Below, piece by piece: positions 33,171 through 43,100 of a stretch of DNA of 64,000 bases. Location of the stretch: contig CAKRLV010000004.1 of the NCBI GenBank assembly GCA_934359755.1, positions 81,507-145,506 on the forward strand, in the 5' to 3' direction. Origin of the DNA: an uncultured Agathobacter sp. (lineage in GTDB: Bacteria; Bacillota; Clostridia; Lachnospirales; Lachnospiraceae). Within the stretch, counting starts at the first letter, position 1; each line of letters begins with the position of its first letter. Made by a program: the position numbers and the translations under genes. The notes beneath the pieces were generated by a model. The model was not told the DNA's origin. It made no database searches and worked only from the letters and a program-made list of their open reading frames with translations.

Positions 33171-34750
33171 TGGATAAGCGAAAAGAGATAATTAAATACA
33201 GGTTTGCAGATCCACAGAGAGCCTATGATATATGCTGTGAGCTGCTTGAGCAGGGAAAGCAGTCAGGAAATGCCTATGATATTGCATATGCATATCTTTA
33301 TATGGGCGATGCGTTTTTTTCCATGGGCAATACAGATGAGGCATTAAAATACCTTATGATGGCGGAAAAGGTCCAGAAGCACAATGGCTTTGATGAGCTG
33401 CGGATGAAGACGTACAATATAATAGGAGTTATTTATTTCAATATGGGTGATGAGCTGCTTTCGCTGGACTATTATCATGCTGCGATGGAACTGGCAAGGG
33501 AATACAACGATACTGAGCTTCAAGGCATGATTTATAACAATGTGGGAGCTCTGCTTACAAATGCTGGAGATCATGCAAAAGCTACACAATACTATGAGAA
33601 GGCATACGAATACTTTAATTGTGAAAGCGATGAAGATAACGAGCCGGCATGTGGCATGTTCAGGCTTTATATGAACGTATCAGAAGGATTGCGGAATGAA
33701 AAGCATTATGCTAAGAATAAAGCATATCTGGATGAGGTGATGAAAACAATAAATACAGACTTGCTTGTACCCATGGACAAGATTAAGTTGGTGCATGCAT
33801 ATGGCATGTTGTATTATGAGACCGGGGAATATGAAAAAGCATTTGATATGTGTGTGAAGGCAGTGGCTCTGTGTGAAAATAATATGAATGATATTGATTC
33901 ATTTGACGAATATAGGGACATAGTAGAGCTTCTTATAAATATGGATAAAATCGGGCATATACATGGAATGCTTGAAGGCTTGAGCGATATGGCAGAAAAA
34001 GCTGATATAGACAGAAGAAGAATTCAGGTCTGCAGGCTTCGCATACAGATATACGAAAAGACCGGTGAAAAGGAAAAGTATGCAGAGCAGCTTCGCATAT
34101 ACTATCAGCTCAGAAAGCGAATCAATGTTGAGAGAAACGATATAATAATCTCAGCCTTAGACAATCGCTGCCGCTTAGAGGATGAACGCAAGGAAAACAA
34201 ACGCCTGAACAAGGACAATATAAAGCTCCTGCACGAGAGCGAGATTGATGAGCTGACAGGTATTTACAACAGACTGGCATTCAGGCGCCGTTATGACAGA
34301 ATGTACAAATATGCTTTGCGAAATGCTCATACATATTGTATGGGGATATTTGATATAGACTTTTTTAAAGTATACAATGATTCATACGGACATATCAGAG
34401 GTGATAAATGCCTGAAAAAAGTTGCCGAAATTTTAAGACACACATCTGCCGGAGATTTTTGTGTGGCAAGATATGGCGGTGATGAGTTTATATTTATGGC
34501 ATATGACGTATCAGAAGAAAAGGTCAGAGATTTTTTGAACAGACTAGTGGAAAATATAAGAAATGAAGCCATTGCATTTGAAGCAAAGCCGGATGGTACG
34601 GATAAGGTAACGATTTCGGCAGGTGCAATTATACAACAGAACGCATCAGAGGATACTTTGATTACAGATTTGTTAAAGCAGGCTGATAAAATACTTTATG
34701 AGGTAAAACAAGCTGGCAAGGATGGTTATATAGTAGTGAAACTACAGTAG
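33170..34750 (+). CDS. TPR-repeat diguanylate cyclase (second of tandem pair)
   Basis: A 526-residue protein with the same layout as its upstream neighbour: TPR-like repeats (YAYLYMGDAFFSMGNTDEAL, YNIIGVIYFNMGDELLSLDY, YNNVGALLTNAGDHAKATQY), linker, then GGDEF (about 360-525) with DELTGIYNRLAF, DIDFFKVYNDSYGH and intact RYGGDEF. Both genes share the N-terminal pattern of an ADPQ/DDPQ segment followed by a Cys-rich helix, so the pair arose by tandem duplication. Its weak ribosome site lies in the repeat, so translation may depend on coupling. Confidence 0.9.
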   Translation: MDKRKEIIKYRFADPQRAYDICCELLEQGKQSGNAYDIAYAYLYMGDAFFSMGNTDEALKYLMMAEKVQKHNGFDELRMKTYNIIGVIYFNMGDELLSLDYYHAAMELAREYNDTELQGMIYNNVGALLTNAGDHAKATQYYEKAYEYFNCESDEDNEPACGMFRLYMNVSEGLRNEKHYAKNKAYLDEVMKTINTDLLVPMDKIKLVHAYGMLYYETGEYEKAFDMCVKAVALCENNMNDIDSFDEYRDIVELLINMDKIGHIHGMLEGLSDMAEKADIDRRRIQVCRLRIQIYEKTGEKEKYAEQLRIYYQLRKRINVERNDIIISALDNRCRLEDERKENKRLNKDNIKLLHESEIDELTGIYNRLAFRRRYDRMYKYALRNAHTYCMGIFDIDFFKVYNDSYGHIRGDKCLKKVAEILRHTSAGDFCVARYGGDEFIFMAYDVSEEKVRDFLNRLVENIRNEAIAFEAKPDGTDKVTISAGAIIQQNASEDTLITDLLKQADKILYEVKQAGKDGYIVVKLQ

Positions 34751-34892
34751 GCTGTAGGGGATATGAACTTGACAAAAGTTATAAAGAGTTATTTGTCAGA
34801 GACAAGGATGCTTGAAAAGATTAAAAAGAAGAAAATGAGAGTTCTTGTGACGAGGAAAACGCTGTATGCATAATTTGCGTGAATAAATTGTA
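34751..34892. other. Spacer after the GGDEF pair
   Basis: No gene or clear terminator is seen here. A purine-rich run (AAGATTAAAAAGAAGAAAAT) precedes the tandem repeat. Confidence 0.4.
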
Positions 34893-35037
34893 AATAAGAA
34901 AATATGTGAATGAATGCAGATAAGAAAATATGTGAATGAATGCAGATAAGAAAATATGTGAATAAATGCAGATAAGAAAATGTGTGAATAAATGCAGATA
35001 AGAAAATATGTGAATAAAATGCAGATAAGAAAAATAT
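34893..35037. repeat. 26-bp tandem repeat array, about 5.5 copies
   Basis: Units of GATAAGAAAATATGTGAATAAATGCA type start at 34893, 34919, 34945, 34971 and 34997, with a partial sixth from 35024. The fifth has one additional A; a few single-base changes distinguish the copies. There are no spacers, so it is not a CRISPR array. Confidence 0.95.
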
Positions 35038-35106
35038 CGACATCGATAATAGTATATGCTAATATTTAATGCAAAGTATGAGTTTTAATTATACAGGAGA
35101 AAAAAT

Positions 35107-35727
35107 ATGATTTCAATTATCGATTATGGCGCTGGCAATCTTAAGAGCGTCGAGAAGGCACTTGCATCTATGCATGAGGAATGTATTATCACAAGGAAAT
35201 TTGATGAAATTCTAGGAGCTGACAGAGTTATTTTACCTGGTGTTGGAGCTTTTGGCGATGCGATGGCGCAGCTTAAGAAGTACGAACTTGATAAGGTTAT
35301 TCAAGAAGTGGTTGACAGGAAAATCCCATTTCTTGGAATCTGTCTTGGATTACAGCTTTTATTTGAGGGAAGCGAGGAGAGCCAGGGAGTAGAAGGGTTA
35401 GGCGTTCTTGAAGGCGAGATAAAGAGGATTCCTGATAAGGAAGGACTTAAGATTCCGCATATCGGATGGAATTCACTTGAACTGGTGAATGATGGACGAT
35501 TATTCAAGGGACTTCCAGAGAATCCTTATGTATATTTTGTGCATTCATATTATTTGCAGGCAAAAGATGAGAGTATTGTTAAAGCAACGACAGAATACAG
35601 CACTACTATACATGCTTCTGTTGAGAAAGATAATGTATTTGCGTGTCAGTTCCATCCAGAGAAGAGCAGTACATTAGGCCTGCAGATACTTAAGAATTTT
35701 ACACAGATAGAAAGGGGAGAGGCATAA
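35107..35727 (+). CDS. hisH: Imidazole glycerol phosphate synthase subunit HisH
   Basis: A 206-residue class I glutamine amidotransferase: VILPGVGAFGDAM, nucleophile Cys in GICLGLQLLFEGS, and His/Glu in CQFHPEKSS. It supplies ammonia to HisF in histidine synthesis. It is followed by hisF after 1 bp, but no other his genes flank the pair. ACAGGAGAAAAAAT precedes the ATG. Confidence 0.95.
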   Translation: MISIIDYGAGNLKSVEKALASMHEECIITRKFDEILGADRVILPGVGAFGDAMAQLKKYELDKVIQEVVDRKIPFLGICLGLQLLFEGSEESQGVEGLGVLEGEIKRIPDKEGLKIPHIGWNSLELVNDGRLFKGLPENPYVYFVHSYYLQAKDESIVKATTEYSTTIHASVEKDNVFACQFHPEKSSTLGLQILKNFTQIERGEA

Positions 35728-35728
35728 T

Positions 35729-36490
35729 ATGTTTACTAAGAGAATAATCCCATGTCTTGATGTGAATAATGGGCGAGTTGTAAAAGGCGTTAATTTTGTT
35801 AATCTGCAGGATGCCGGTGATCCGGTAGAAATTGCAGCAGCGTATGACAAGGCTGGCGCAGATGAGGTTGTTTTTCTTGATATTACAGCGTCTAGTGACA
35901 ATCGAGGCACTGTAGTTGATATGGTTAGAAAAGTGGCTGAGAATGTTTTTATTCCTTTTACGGTGGGCGGTGGAATACGAACAGTTGATGACTTTAAGGT
36001 GCTTCTTCGTGAGGGCGCTGACAAGATTTCGATTAATTCATCGGCTATCAACACACCAGAACTTATCGGCAATGCAGCTGACAAATTTGGAAGCCAGTGC
36101 GTAGTTGTTGCCATTGATGCAAGAAGAAGAGAAGATGGCAGTGGCTGGAATGTATATAAGAATGGTGGAAGAATTGATACTGGGCTGGATGCGATTGAAT
36201 GGGCTATGAAAGCAAACAAACTTGGTGCTGGTGAGATTCTTCTTACAAGTATGGATTGTGATGGAACAAAGGCCGGTTATGATATAGAACTTACCCGCCT
36301 TATTGCAGATAATGTATCGATACCTGTAATTGCATCGGGTGGTGCAGGAACTAAGGAGCATTTTTTTGATGCGCTTGTTGATGGTCATGCGGATGCAGCG
36401 CTTGCAGCATCACTTTTCCATTATAAGGAATTGGAAATTATGGATTTGAAGGAGTATCTGGCAGGCAGAGGCGTGTCAGTGAGAAGATAG
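35729..36490 (+). CDS. hisF: Imidazole glycerol phosphate synthase subunit HisF
   Basis: A 253-residue TIM barrel cyclase: RIIPCLDVNNGRVVKGVNFV at the N-terminus with the first catalytic Asp, FTVGGGIRT, and LTSMDCDGTKAGYD with the second. It closes the imidazole ring using ammonia from HisH and releases AICAR. The gene is next to hisH (1-bp gap) and ung (1-bp gap). Confidence 0.95.
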   Translation: MFTKRIIPCLDVNNGRVVKGVNFVNLQDAGDPVEIAAAYDKAGADEVVFLDITASSDNRGTVVDMVRKVAENVFIPFTVGGGIRTVDDFKVLLREGADKISINSSAINTPELIGNAADKFGSQCVVVAIDARRREDGSGWNVYKNGGRIDTGLDAIEWAMKANKLGAGEILLTSMDCDGTKAGYDIELTRLIADNVSIPVIASGGAGTKEHFFDALVDGHADAALAASLFHYKELEIMDLKEYLAGRGVSVRR

Positions 36491-36491
36491 T

Positions 36492-37169
36492 ATGTCAATG
36501 ATAGCAAATGACTGGCTGGATAGTATATCCGACGAGTTTAAGAAACCATATTACCGGGATTTGTATAAGTTTGTTAAAGAGGAATACAGTACGCATGTAG
36601 TGTATCCTCCGTCAGAGGATATATTTAATGCTATGCATTTTACACCTCTTAGCGAGGTTAAAGTACTTATTCTTGGACAGGATCCGTATCATAATGAACA
36701 TCAGGCTCATGGACTTAGTTTCTCGGTCCTGCCTGACCAGAAGGAAATTCCACCATCTTTGCAGAATATCTACAAGGAGTTGAATACTGATTTAGGATGC
36801 TATATTCCGAATAACGGATATTTGAAAAAGTGGGCAGATCAGGGTGTATTGTTGCTCAATACAGTGCTGACAGTTCGTGCGCATCAGGCTAATTCTCATC
36901 AGGGAATGGGCTGGGAGCAGTTCACGGATGCTATAATTAAGGCCGTAAATGAGCAGGACAGACCGATTGTGTATATGCTATGGGGAAGACCTGCGCAGAG
37001 CAAGATTCCTATGCTTACAAATCCTAAGCATCTTATACTTAAAGCACCACATCCAAGTCCTTTGTCGGCATACAGGGGATTTTTTGGATGTAAGCATTTT
37101 AGCCAGGCGAATCAATTTCTTGAGGAGCATGGAATTTCACCGATTGACTGGCAGATTGATAATATATAA
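36492..37169 (+). CDS. ung: Uracil-DNA glycosylase, family 1
   Basis: A 225-residue UDG with the water-activating motif LILGQDPYHNEHQAHG, uracil pocket LLNTVLTVR, and the minor-groove loop HPSPLSAYRGFFGC. It removes uracil from DNA. It is translationally linked to hisF; the pairing with histidine genes is likely just operon packing. A second in-frame ATG lies two codons downstream. Confidence 0.95.
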   Translation: MSMIANDWLDSISDEFKKPYYRDLYKFVKEEYSTHVVYPPSEDIFNAMHFTPLSEVKVLILGQDPYHNEHQAHGLSFSVLPDQKEIPPSLQNIYKELNTDLGCYIPNNGYLKKWADQGVLLLNTVLTVRAHQANSHQGMGWEQFTDAIIKAVNEQDRPIVYMLWGRPAQSKIPMLTNPKHLILKAPHPSPLSAYRGFFGCKHFSQANQFLEEHGISPIDWQIDNI

Positions 37170-37236
37170 AACAGGCAGATCTTATAGTTATAATATTTAT
37201 ATGTGTGGACCATATTAATCACTATGAGGAGATAAA

Positions 37237-38088
37237 ATGAGCGGAATATGTAAGCACCATTTAAAAAAGTGTCTGCTACTTGTATTGGTAATCAGTTTGG
37301 CGGTAGATATACTGGTAGTTCGGGATGCGGCAAAGGCAGGAGAAAACGAAGAGAAGAAGGATTATGGTGTGTTTCTGAGTATAGATTCTTCTCAAATGAG
37401 AAAGTTGTATCATTATAAATTGGTTGTGATTGATGCACAGTTTTTTTCTAAAAAGGATATTCGGATGTTGCATAAAAAAGGTGTTAAGGTATATACATAT
37501 CTGAATGTAGGCTCGATTGAAGAATTTCGAGATTACTATAAGGAATATGAACATCTGGCAATTGGAGATTATGAAAACTGGGATGATGAAAAATGGGTTG
37601 ATGTTTCTAATCAGGAATGGCAGAATTTCATCGGAAAGTTGTCAAAAAAGCTGCTGGAAAAAGGCGTAGATGGATTTTTTATAGATAATTGCGATGTCTA
37701 TGATTATGCCCAAACGAAGAAAAACTTTCAAGGACTGGTAAAAATTTTAAAAAATATCAGGAGCCTTGGAGTTGAACTTGTAATTAACGGCGGTGATGTT
37801 TTTGTGACAAAATATAGAAAGACATATGGAACGGCGAAGAATATTATGACTGCGGTAAATCAGGAATCTGTGTGGAGCAGGATTCAGTTTGAACAGGGTA
37901 CATTTGGAAAACAGACAAAAGAAGCACGCGATTATTTTTCAGATTATGTAAAACAATGCAAGAAAGATGGAATGGAAGTTTATTTGTTGGAGTATACAAA
38001 AGATATAAAGTTGATTCGACAGATTCGTAAGTATTGCAGGAAAAATAAATTCCATTATTATATATCGGATTCTATTGAATTAGATTAG
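37237..38088 (+). CDS. Secreted GH114-like protein (polygalactosaminidase family)
   Basis: A 283-residue protein with an N-terminal signal segment (KCLLLVLVISLAVDILVV) and a TIM-barrel of the Glyco_hydro_114 family: LVVIDAQFFSKKDIRML, VYTYLNVGSIEEF, DYENWDDEKWVDVSNQEWQ and GVDGFFIDNCDVYDY with the likely acidic active residues. Members act on galactosamine-containing polysaccharides such as biofilm or cell-wall-linked polymers. The substrate here is unknown. GAGGAGATAAA precedes the ATG. It lies 67 bp after ung. Confidence 0.8.
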   Translation: MSGICKHHLKKCLLLVLVISLAVDILVVRDAAKAGENEEKKDYGVFLSIDSSQMRKLYHYKLVVIDAQFFSKKDIRMLHKKGVKVYTYLNVGSIEEFRDYYKEYEHLAIGDYENWDDEKWVDVSNQEWQNFIGKLSKKLLEKGVDGFFIDNCDVYDYAQTKKNFQGLVKILKNIRSLGVELVINGGDVFVTKYRKTYGTAKNIMTAVNQESVWSRIQFEQGTFGKQTKEARDYFSDYVKQCKKDGMEVYLLEYTKDIKLIRQIRKYCRKNKFHYYISDSIELD

Positions 38089-38144
38089 AAGGACACTTAG
38101 GACAAATATCATGACTTTTAAAAAGTCATTGACATTTTAAAAGC

Positions 38145-38193
38145 AAAAAGAGTCTCGCAGTCGCCAATATTAGCGGCTTGCGAGACTCTTTTT
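38145..38193. terminator. Bidirectional terminator between GH114 and ABC-F genes
   Basis: AAAAAGAGTCTCGCA (38145-38159) pairs perfectly with TGCGAGACTCTTTTT (38179-38193); A-tract and T-tract serve both strands of the convergent gene pair. Confidence 0.85.
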
Positions 38194-38215
38194 AAATATA
38201 TAATGTTCTATACAA

Positions 38216-39856
38216 TTAATCATCGGCTTCTTCGTCAGTAGAAGTAGTATAAACCTGACGCTTACGTGCCATAACATCACTTTCGAGATATTCGTCGTAA
38301 GTAGATACCTTATCTATCATTGAACCATCAGGAAGGAATTCAATAATTCTATTGGCTGTAGTTTGTACAACCTGATGATCTCGACATGCGAAGAGAATTA
38401 CACCAGGGAATTTAATCATTCCGTTGTTGAGAGCTGTGATTGACTCCATATCAAGGTGGTCAGTAGGCTCGTCGAACATAAGAACGTTGCTTCCCATAAT
38501 CATCATTCTTGAGAGAAGAACACGAACTTTCTCACCTCCGGAAAGAACACGCATCTTCTTGACACCATCTTCACCGGCAAAAAGCATTCTTCCAAGGAAA
38601 CCACGTACATAAGTAGCATCTTTTATCTCAGAATACTGAGTGAGCCAGTCTACGATTAAATCGTCTGTGTCAAAAATCTCTGTATTATCCTTAGGAAAGT
38701 ATGATTGACTAGTTGTAACTCCCCATTTATAAGAACCTTCGTCAGGTTCCATCTCGCCAGCAAGAATCTTGAAAAGTGTTGTCTTTGCAAGTTCGTTTCC
38801 ACCTACAAATGCAATTTTATCATCATGATTGACAGTGAAAGAGATATTATTGAGCACTTTAACACCATCTATTGTTTTTGAAATACCCTCAACAAACAAT
38901 ACATCGTTTCCGATTTCTCTTTCTGGGCGAAAATCAATGTAAGGATATTTACGGCTTGAAGGTCTGATTTCATCAAGCTGGATTTTCTCTAAGGCACGCT
39001 TACGTGAAGTTGCCTGCTTTGATTTAGAAGCATTAGCAGAGAAACGCTGGATAAATTCCTGTAATTCCTTTATTTTTTCTTCTTTTTTCTTATTAGCTTC
39101 TTTCATCTGGCGGACGATAAGCTGGCTTGACTCATACCAGAAGTCATAGTTACCAGCGTAAAGCTGGATTTTGCCATAGTCCATATCAGCAATATTTGTA
39201 CATACCTTATTTAAGAAATAACGGTCATGTGATACTACGATGACTGTATTTTCAAAGTTGATAAGGAATTCTTCTAACCATGCAATAGCATCAAGGTCAA
39301 GGTGGTTAGTAGGCTCGTCGAGAAGAAGAATATCTGGATTTCCGAAAAGAGCCTGAGCAAGAAGAACTTTGACTTTGGTAGCACCAGGCATATCAGCCAT
39401 GAGATTATAATGTTCTTCTGTTGGAACTCCGAGTCCGTTTAGAAGGGTAGCAGCATCTGATTCTGCATTCCATCCGTCCATATCAGCAAATTCAGCTTCG
39501 AGCTCGCTGGCACGGATTCCGTCCTCGTCGGAGAAATCTTCTTTCATGTATATAGCATCTTTTTCTTTCATGATATCATAAAGGCGCTTGTTGCCCATGA
39601 TTACAGTGTCAAGTACTGTGAATTCATCATACTTGAAGTGATCCTGCTGTAAGAATGAGAGACGCTGACCAGGTGTGATGGCAATATCACCACTTGTAGG
39701 TTCGAGCTGACCTGATAAGATCTTTAAAAATGTAGACTTACCAGCGCCGTTTGCACCGATGAGACCATAACAGTTTCCCTCTGTGAATTTAATGTTTACA
39801 TCTTCAAATAAAGCCTTTTTTCCTATTCGAAGAGTGATATTATTTGCACTAATCAT
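38216..39856 (-). CDS. ABC-F family ATPase
   Basis: A 546-residue protein with two ABC domains and no membrane part, as in the ABC-F proteins that act on ribosomes (YbiT/YkpA-like). Domain 1 has Walker A GANGAGKST, DEPTNHLD and VSHDRYF but a non-canonical signature (ADMPGATKVKV). Domain 2 has GGNELAKTT as Walker A, signature LSGGEKVRV, DEPTDHLD, and FACRDHQ where a switch histidine normally occurs. The linker is KR-rich as expected. Role in translation quality or antibiotic protection cannot be told. AAAGG precedes the start. Confidence 0.85.
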   Translation of the reverse strand: MISANNITLRIGKKALFEDVNIKFTEGNCYGLIGANGAGKSTFLKILSGQLEPTSGDIAITPGQRLSFLQQDHFKYDEFTVLDTVIMGNKRLYDIMKEKDAIYMKEDFSDEDGIRASELEAEFADMDGWNAESDAATLLNGLGVPTEEHYNLMADMPGATKVKVLLAQALFGNPDILLLDEPTNHLDLDAIAWLEEFLINFENTVIVVSHDRYFLNKVCTNIADMDYGKIQLYAGNYDFWYESSQLIVRQMKEANKKKEEKIKELQEFIQRFSANASKSKQATSRKRALEKIQLDEIRPSSRKYPYIDFRPEREIGNDVLFVEGISKTIDGVKVLNNISFTVNHDDKIAFVGGNELAKTTLFKILAGEMEPDEGSYKWGVTTSQSYFPKDNTEIFDTDDLIVDWLTQYSEIKDATYVRGFLGRMLFAGEDGVKKMRVLSGGEKVRVLLSRMMIMGSNVLMFDEPTDHLDMESITALNNGMIKFPGVILFACRDHQVVQTTANRIIEFLPDGSMIDKVSTYDEYLESDVMARKRQVYTTSTDEEADD

Positions 39857-40159
39857 ATAATTTACCTTTCTATATATAATATAAAGTAATAAGCAATCGT
39901 TTCTATTTTAACGGATAATGGAATTTTTGCAAGCATTTTATGAGTTTTTCACACTTTATATGAGTTTTACAACGCTTTATTATTAGTTACATAACACTTT
40001 ATTGATAAAAAAGAAATATTTACTCAGAAAAATGTATGTTAAAAAATACAAAAACAGAGGCTTCAAATGCTTGCTTTTTAGGTACAAACATCCTAATATT
40101 AGAGTAGAGACATTATGAATCATGTCTATATATGAATAATAGATTTAGGAGGAAATTTC
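39857..40159. other. Divergent region upstream of nifJ and the ABC-F gene
   Basis: Besides the nifJ promoter listed separately, a possible ABC-F promoter reads on the minus strand (TTGCAA, 16 bp, TAAAAT, around 39911-39938). A short inverted repeat AGACAT...ATGTCT lies at about 40108-40124 in the nifJ leader. No gene is seen. Confidence 0.4.
40071..40099 (+). promoter_or_regulatory. Promoter for nifJ
   Basis: TTGCTT (40071-40076), 17-bp spacer, TAATAT (40094-40099). The start codon is 61 bp further. Confidence 0.5.
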
Positions 40160-43100
40160 ATGTCTAGAGCAAAACAGTCAATGGATGGAAATACAGCAGC
40201 AGCTCATGTTGCTTATGCTTACACAGAAGTAGCTGGTATCTATCCAATCACACCTTCTAGCCCAATGGCTGATTCGGTTGATCAGTGGTCAGCAGCAGGT
40301 CAGAAGAACATTTTCGGAAGCACAGTAAAAGTTGTAGAGATGGAGTCTGAGGCTGGTGCCGCTGGTACAGTTCACGGATCACTCGCAGCTGGTGCGCTTA
40401 CAACTACATTTACAGCATCACAGGGTCTTTTACTTATGATCCCTAATATGTACAAGATCGCTGGTGAGAACCTTCCTTGCGTATTTGATGTATCTGCACG
40501 TACAGTATCATCTCATGCACTTAATATTTTCGGTGATCACAGTGACGTATACGCATGTCGTCAGACAGGTTTCGCAATGCTTTGTGAGACAAACCCACAG
40601 GAAGTTATGGATCTTTCTCCAGTTGCTCATCTTGCAGCACTTGAAGGAAAAGTTCCATTCATCAACTTCTTCGACGGATTCCGTACATCACACGAGATTC
40701 AGAAGATTGAGAAATGGGATTATGAAGATCTCAAAGAGATGTGTCCAATGGATGCAGTTGCTGATTTCAGAGCACACGCACTTAACCCAGAGCATCCAGC
40801 AGCTCGTGGTTCACATGAGAACGGAGATATCTTCTTCCAGCATAGAGAGGCATGTAACTCATTCTATGATAACCTTCCAGCAGTTGTTGAGAAGTACATG
40901 GATAAGGTTAATGCTAAGCTCGGAACAGATTATAAGCTTTTCAACTACTACGGAGCTCCAGATGCAGATCGTGTAATCATCGCTATGGGATCTATCAATG
41001 ACGTAGCAGAAGAAGTTATTGATTACTTAACAGCTAAGGGAGAGAAAGTTGGACTTATCAAAGTTCGTCTTTATCGTCCATGGTCTTCAGAGGCACTCCT
41101 TAAGGTTATCCCTAAGACAGCTAAGAAGATTGCTGTATTAGATCGTACAAAAGAGCCAGGATCACTTGGTGAGCCACTTTACTTAGACGTAGCTACTACA
41201 CTTCGTGAGGCAGGAATGAATGATGTTGTTCTTGTTGGTGGACGTTACGGATTAGGTTCAAAGGATACTCCTCCTTCATCAGTATTTGCTGTATATACAG
41301 AACTTGAGAAGGATGCACCAAAGAACAGATTCACACTTGGTATTGTTGATGATGTTACTAATCTTTCACTTCCAGAGGTTAAGCCAGCTCCTATTACATC
41401 TGCACCTGGTACAAAAGAGTGCAAGTTCTGGGGACTTGGTGGAGATGGTACTGTAGGTGCTAATAAGAACTCTACAAAGATCATCGGTGACCATACAGAT
41501 AAGTATATCCAGGCATACTTCCAGTATGACTCAAAGAAGACTGGTGGTGTTACAATTTCACACTTGAGATTTGGTGACAACCCAATCAGAAGTCCATACT
41601 ATATTAACCAGGCTGACTTCGTAGCATGTCATAACCCAGCATATGTTATCCAGGGTATGAAGATGGTACAGGATGTTAAGCCAGGCGGAGTATTTATGAT
41701 CAACTGTCAGTGGTCTGATGAAGAGTTAGCTCATCATCTTAACGCTGATGCTAAGAAATATATCGCTGACAACAATATTCAGCTTTACACAATCAACGCT
41801 ATCGATAAGGCTATCGAAATCGGAATGGGTAAGAGAACTAATACTATTCTTCAGTCTGCTTTCTTCAAACTTGCAGATGTTATGCCAATCGATGAGGCAG
41901 TTGAGTTCATGAAACAGGCAGCTAAGAAGTCTTACTCTAAGAAGGGTGATGCAGTAGTTGAGATGAACTACAAGGCTATCGACGCTGGTGTAGATGCAGT
42001 ACATAAGGTAGATGTTCCAGATTCTTGGAAGAATCCAGAAGCTGATGCTCCTAAGGCTGCACGTACAGGTCGTCCAGAGGTTGTTGAGCTTGTTAACAAT
42101 CTTCTTGATCCAATCGCTAAGATGGATGGAGACAGCCTCCCAGTTTCAGCATTCAAAGATATCGCTGATGGTCAGTATGTAACAGGTGCTTCTGCTTATG
42201 AGAAGAGAGGAACAGCCGTTACAGTTCCACAGTGGGATGCAGAGAAGTGTATTCAGTGTAACAACTGTGCATTCGTATGTTCTCACGCAACAATTCGTCC
42301 ATTCTTACTTACAGATGACGAAGTTAAAGCAGCTCCAGACAACATGAAGGTTGCAGATATGAAGCCTAAGGCTGGTGCTTATAAATATACAATGAGCGTA
42401 TCTCCACTTGACTGTATGGGATGCGGCGAGTGTATCACAGTTTGTCCTACAGCAGCTATTTCTATGGTTCCACAGGAGTCACAGGCAGCTGAGCAGCCAG
42501 TATTTGATTACTTAGTAGCTAATGTTTCTAAGAAGACAGACGCTGGAATGGTTGATACAACACCTAAGGGTTCACAGTTCAACCAGCCACTCCTTGAGTT
42601 CTCAGGATCATGTGCAGGATGTGCTGAGACATCTTACGCTAGACTTATTACACAGCTCTTTGGTGAGCAGATGTACATCTCTAACGCAACAGGATGTTCT
42701 TCTATCTGGGGTAACCCGGCAGCTACATCACCATACACAGTAAATATCAACTCTAAGAAGGGACCAGCTTGGTCTAACTCACTCTTCGAGGATAATGCTG
42801 AGCATGGTTTAGGTATGGAAGTTGGACAGAAGTATCTCCGTGACCAGGCTATTGAGAATGTTACAGCTTGTGCTACAAGCGACAAGGCTTCAGCAGAGCT
42901 CAAAGCAGCTTATGACGAGTTCATGGCTACAAAGGATGATACAAAGGCAAACGTTGCTCCTACAGCAGCTCTTATTGCTGAGTTAGAGAAGGCAGCAGAA
43001 GCTGGATGTCCAGATGCTAAGGCAGCTCTTGACAAGAAAGATTATCTTGGAAAGAAATCTGTATGGATCTTCGGTGGTGACGGATGGGCTTATGACATCG

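Noticed and set aside
34893..35037. Tandem repeats as CRISPR array
   Set aside because: The units touch each other with no unique spacers, and no cas genes are near.
34789..35043. 84-codon minus-strand frame rich in Phe, Ile, Ser and His
   Set aside because: Made almost entirely by the 26-bp tandem repeat, so a shadow of the repeat.
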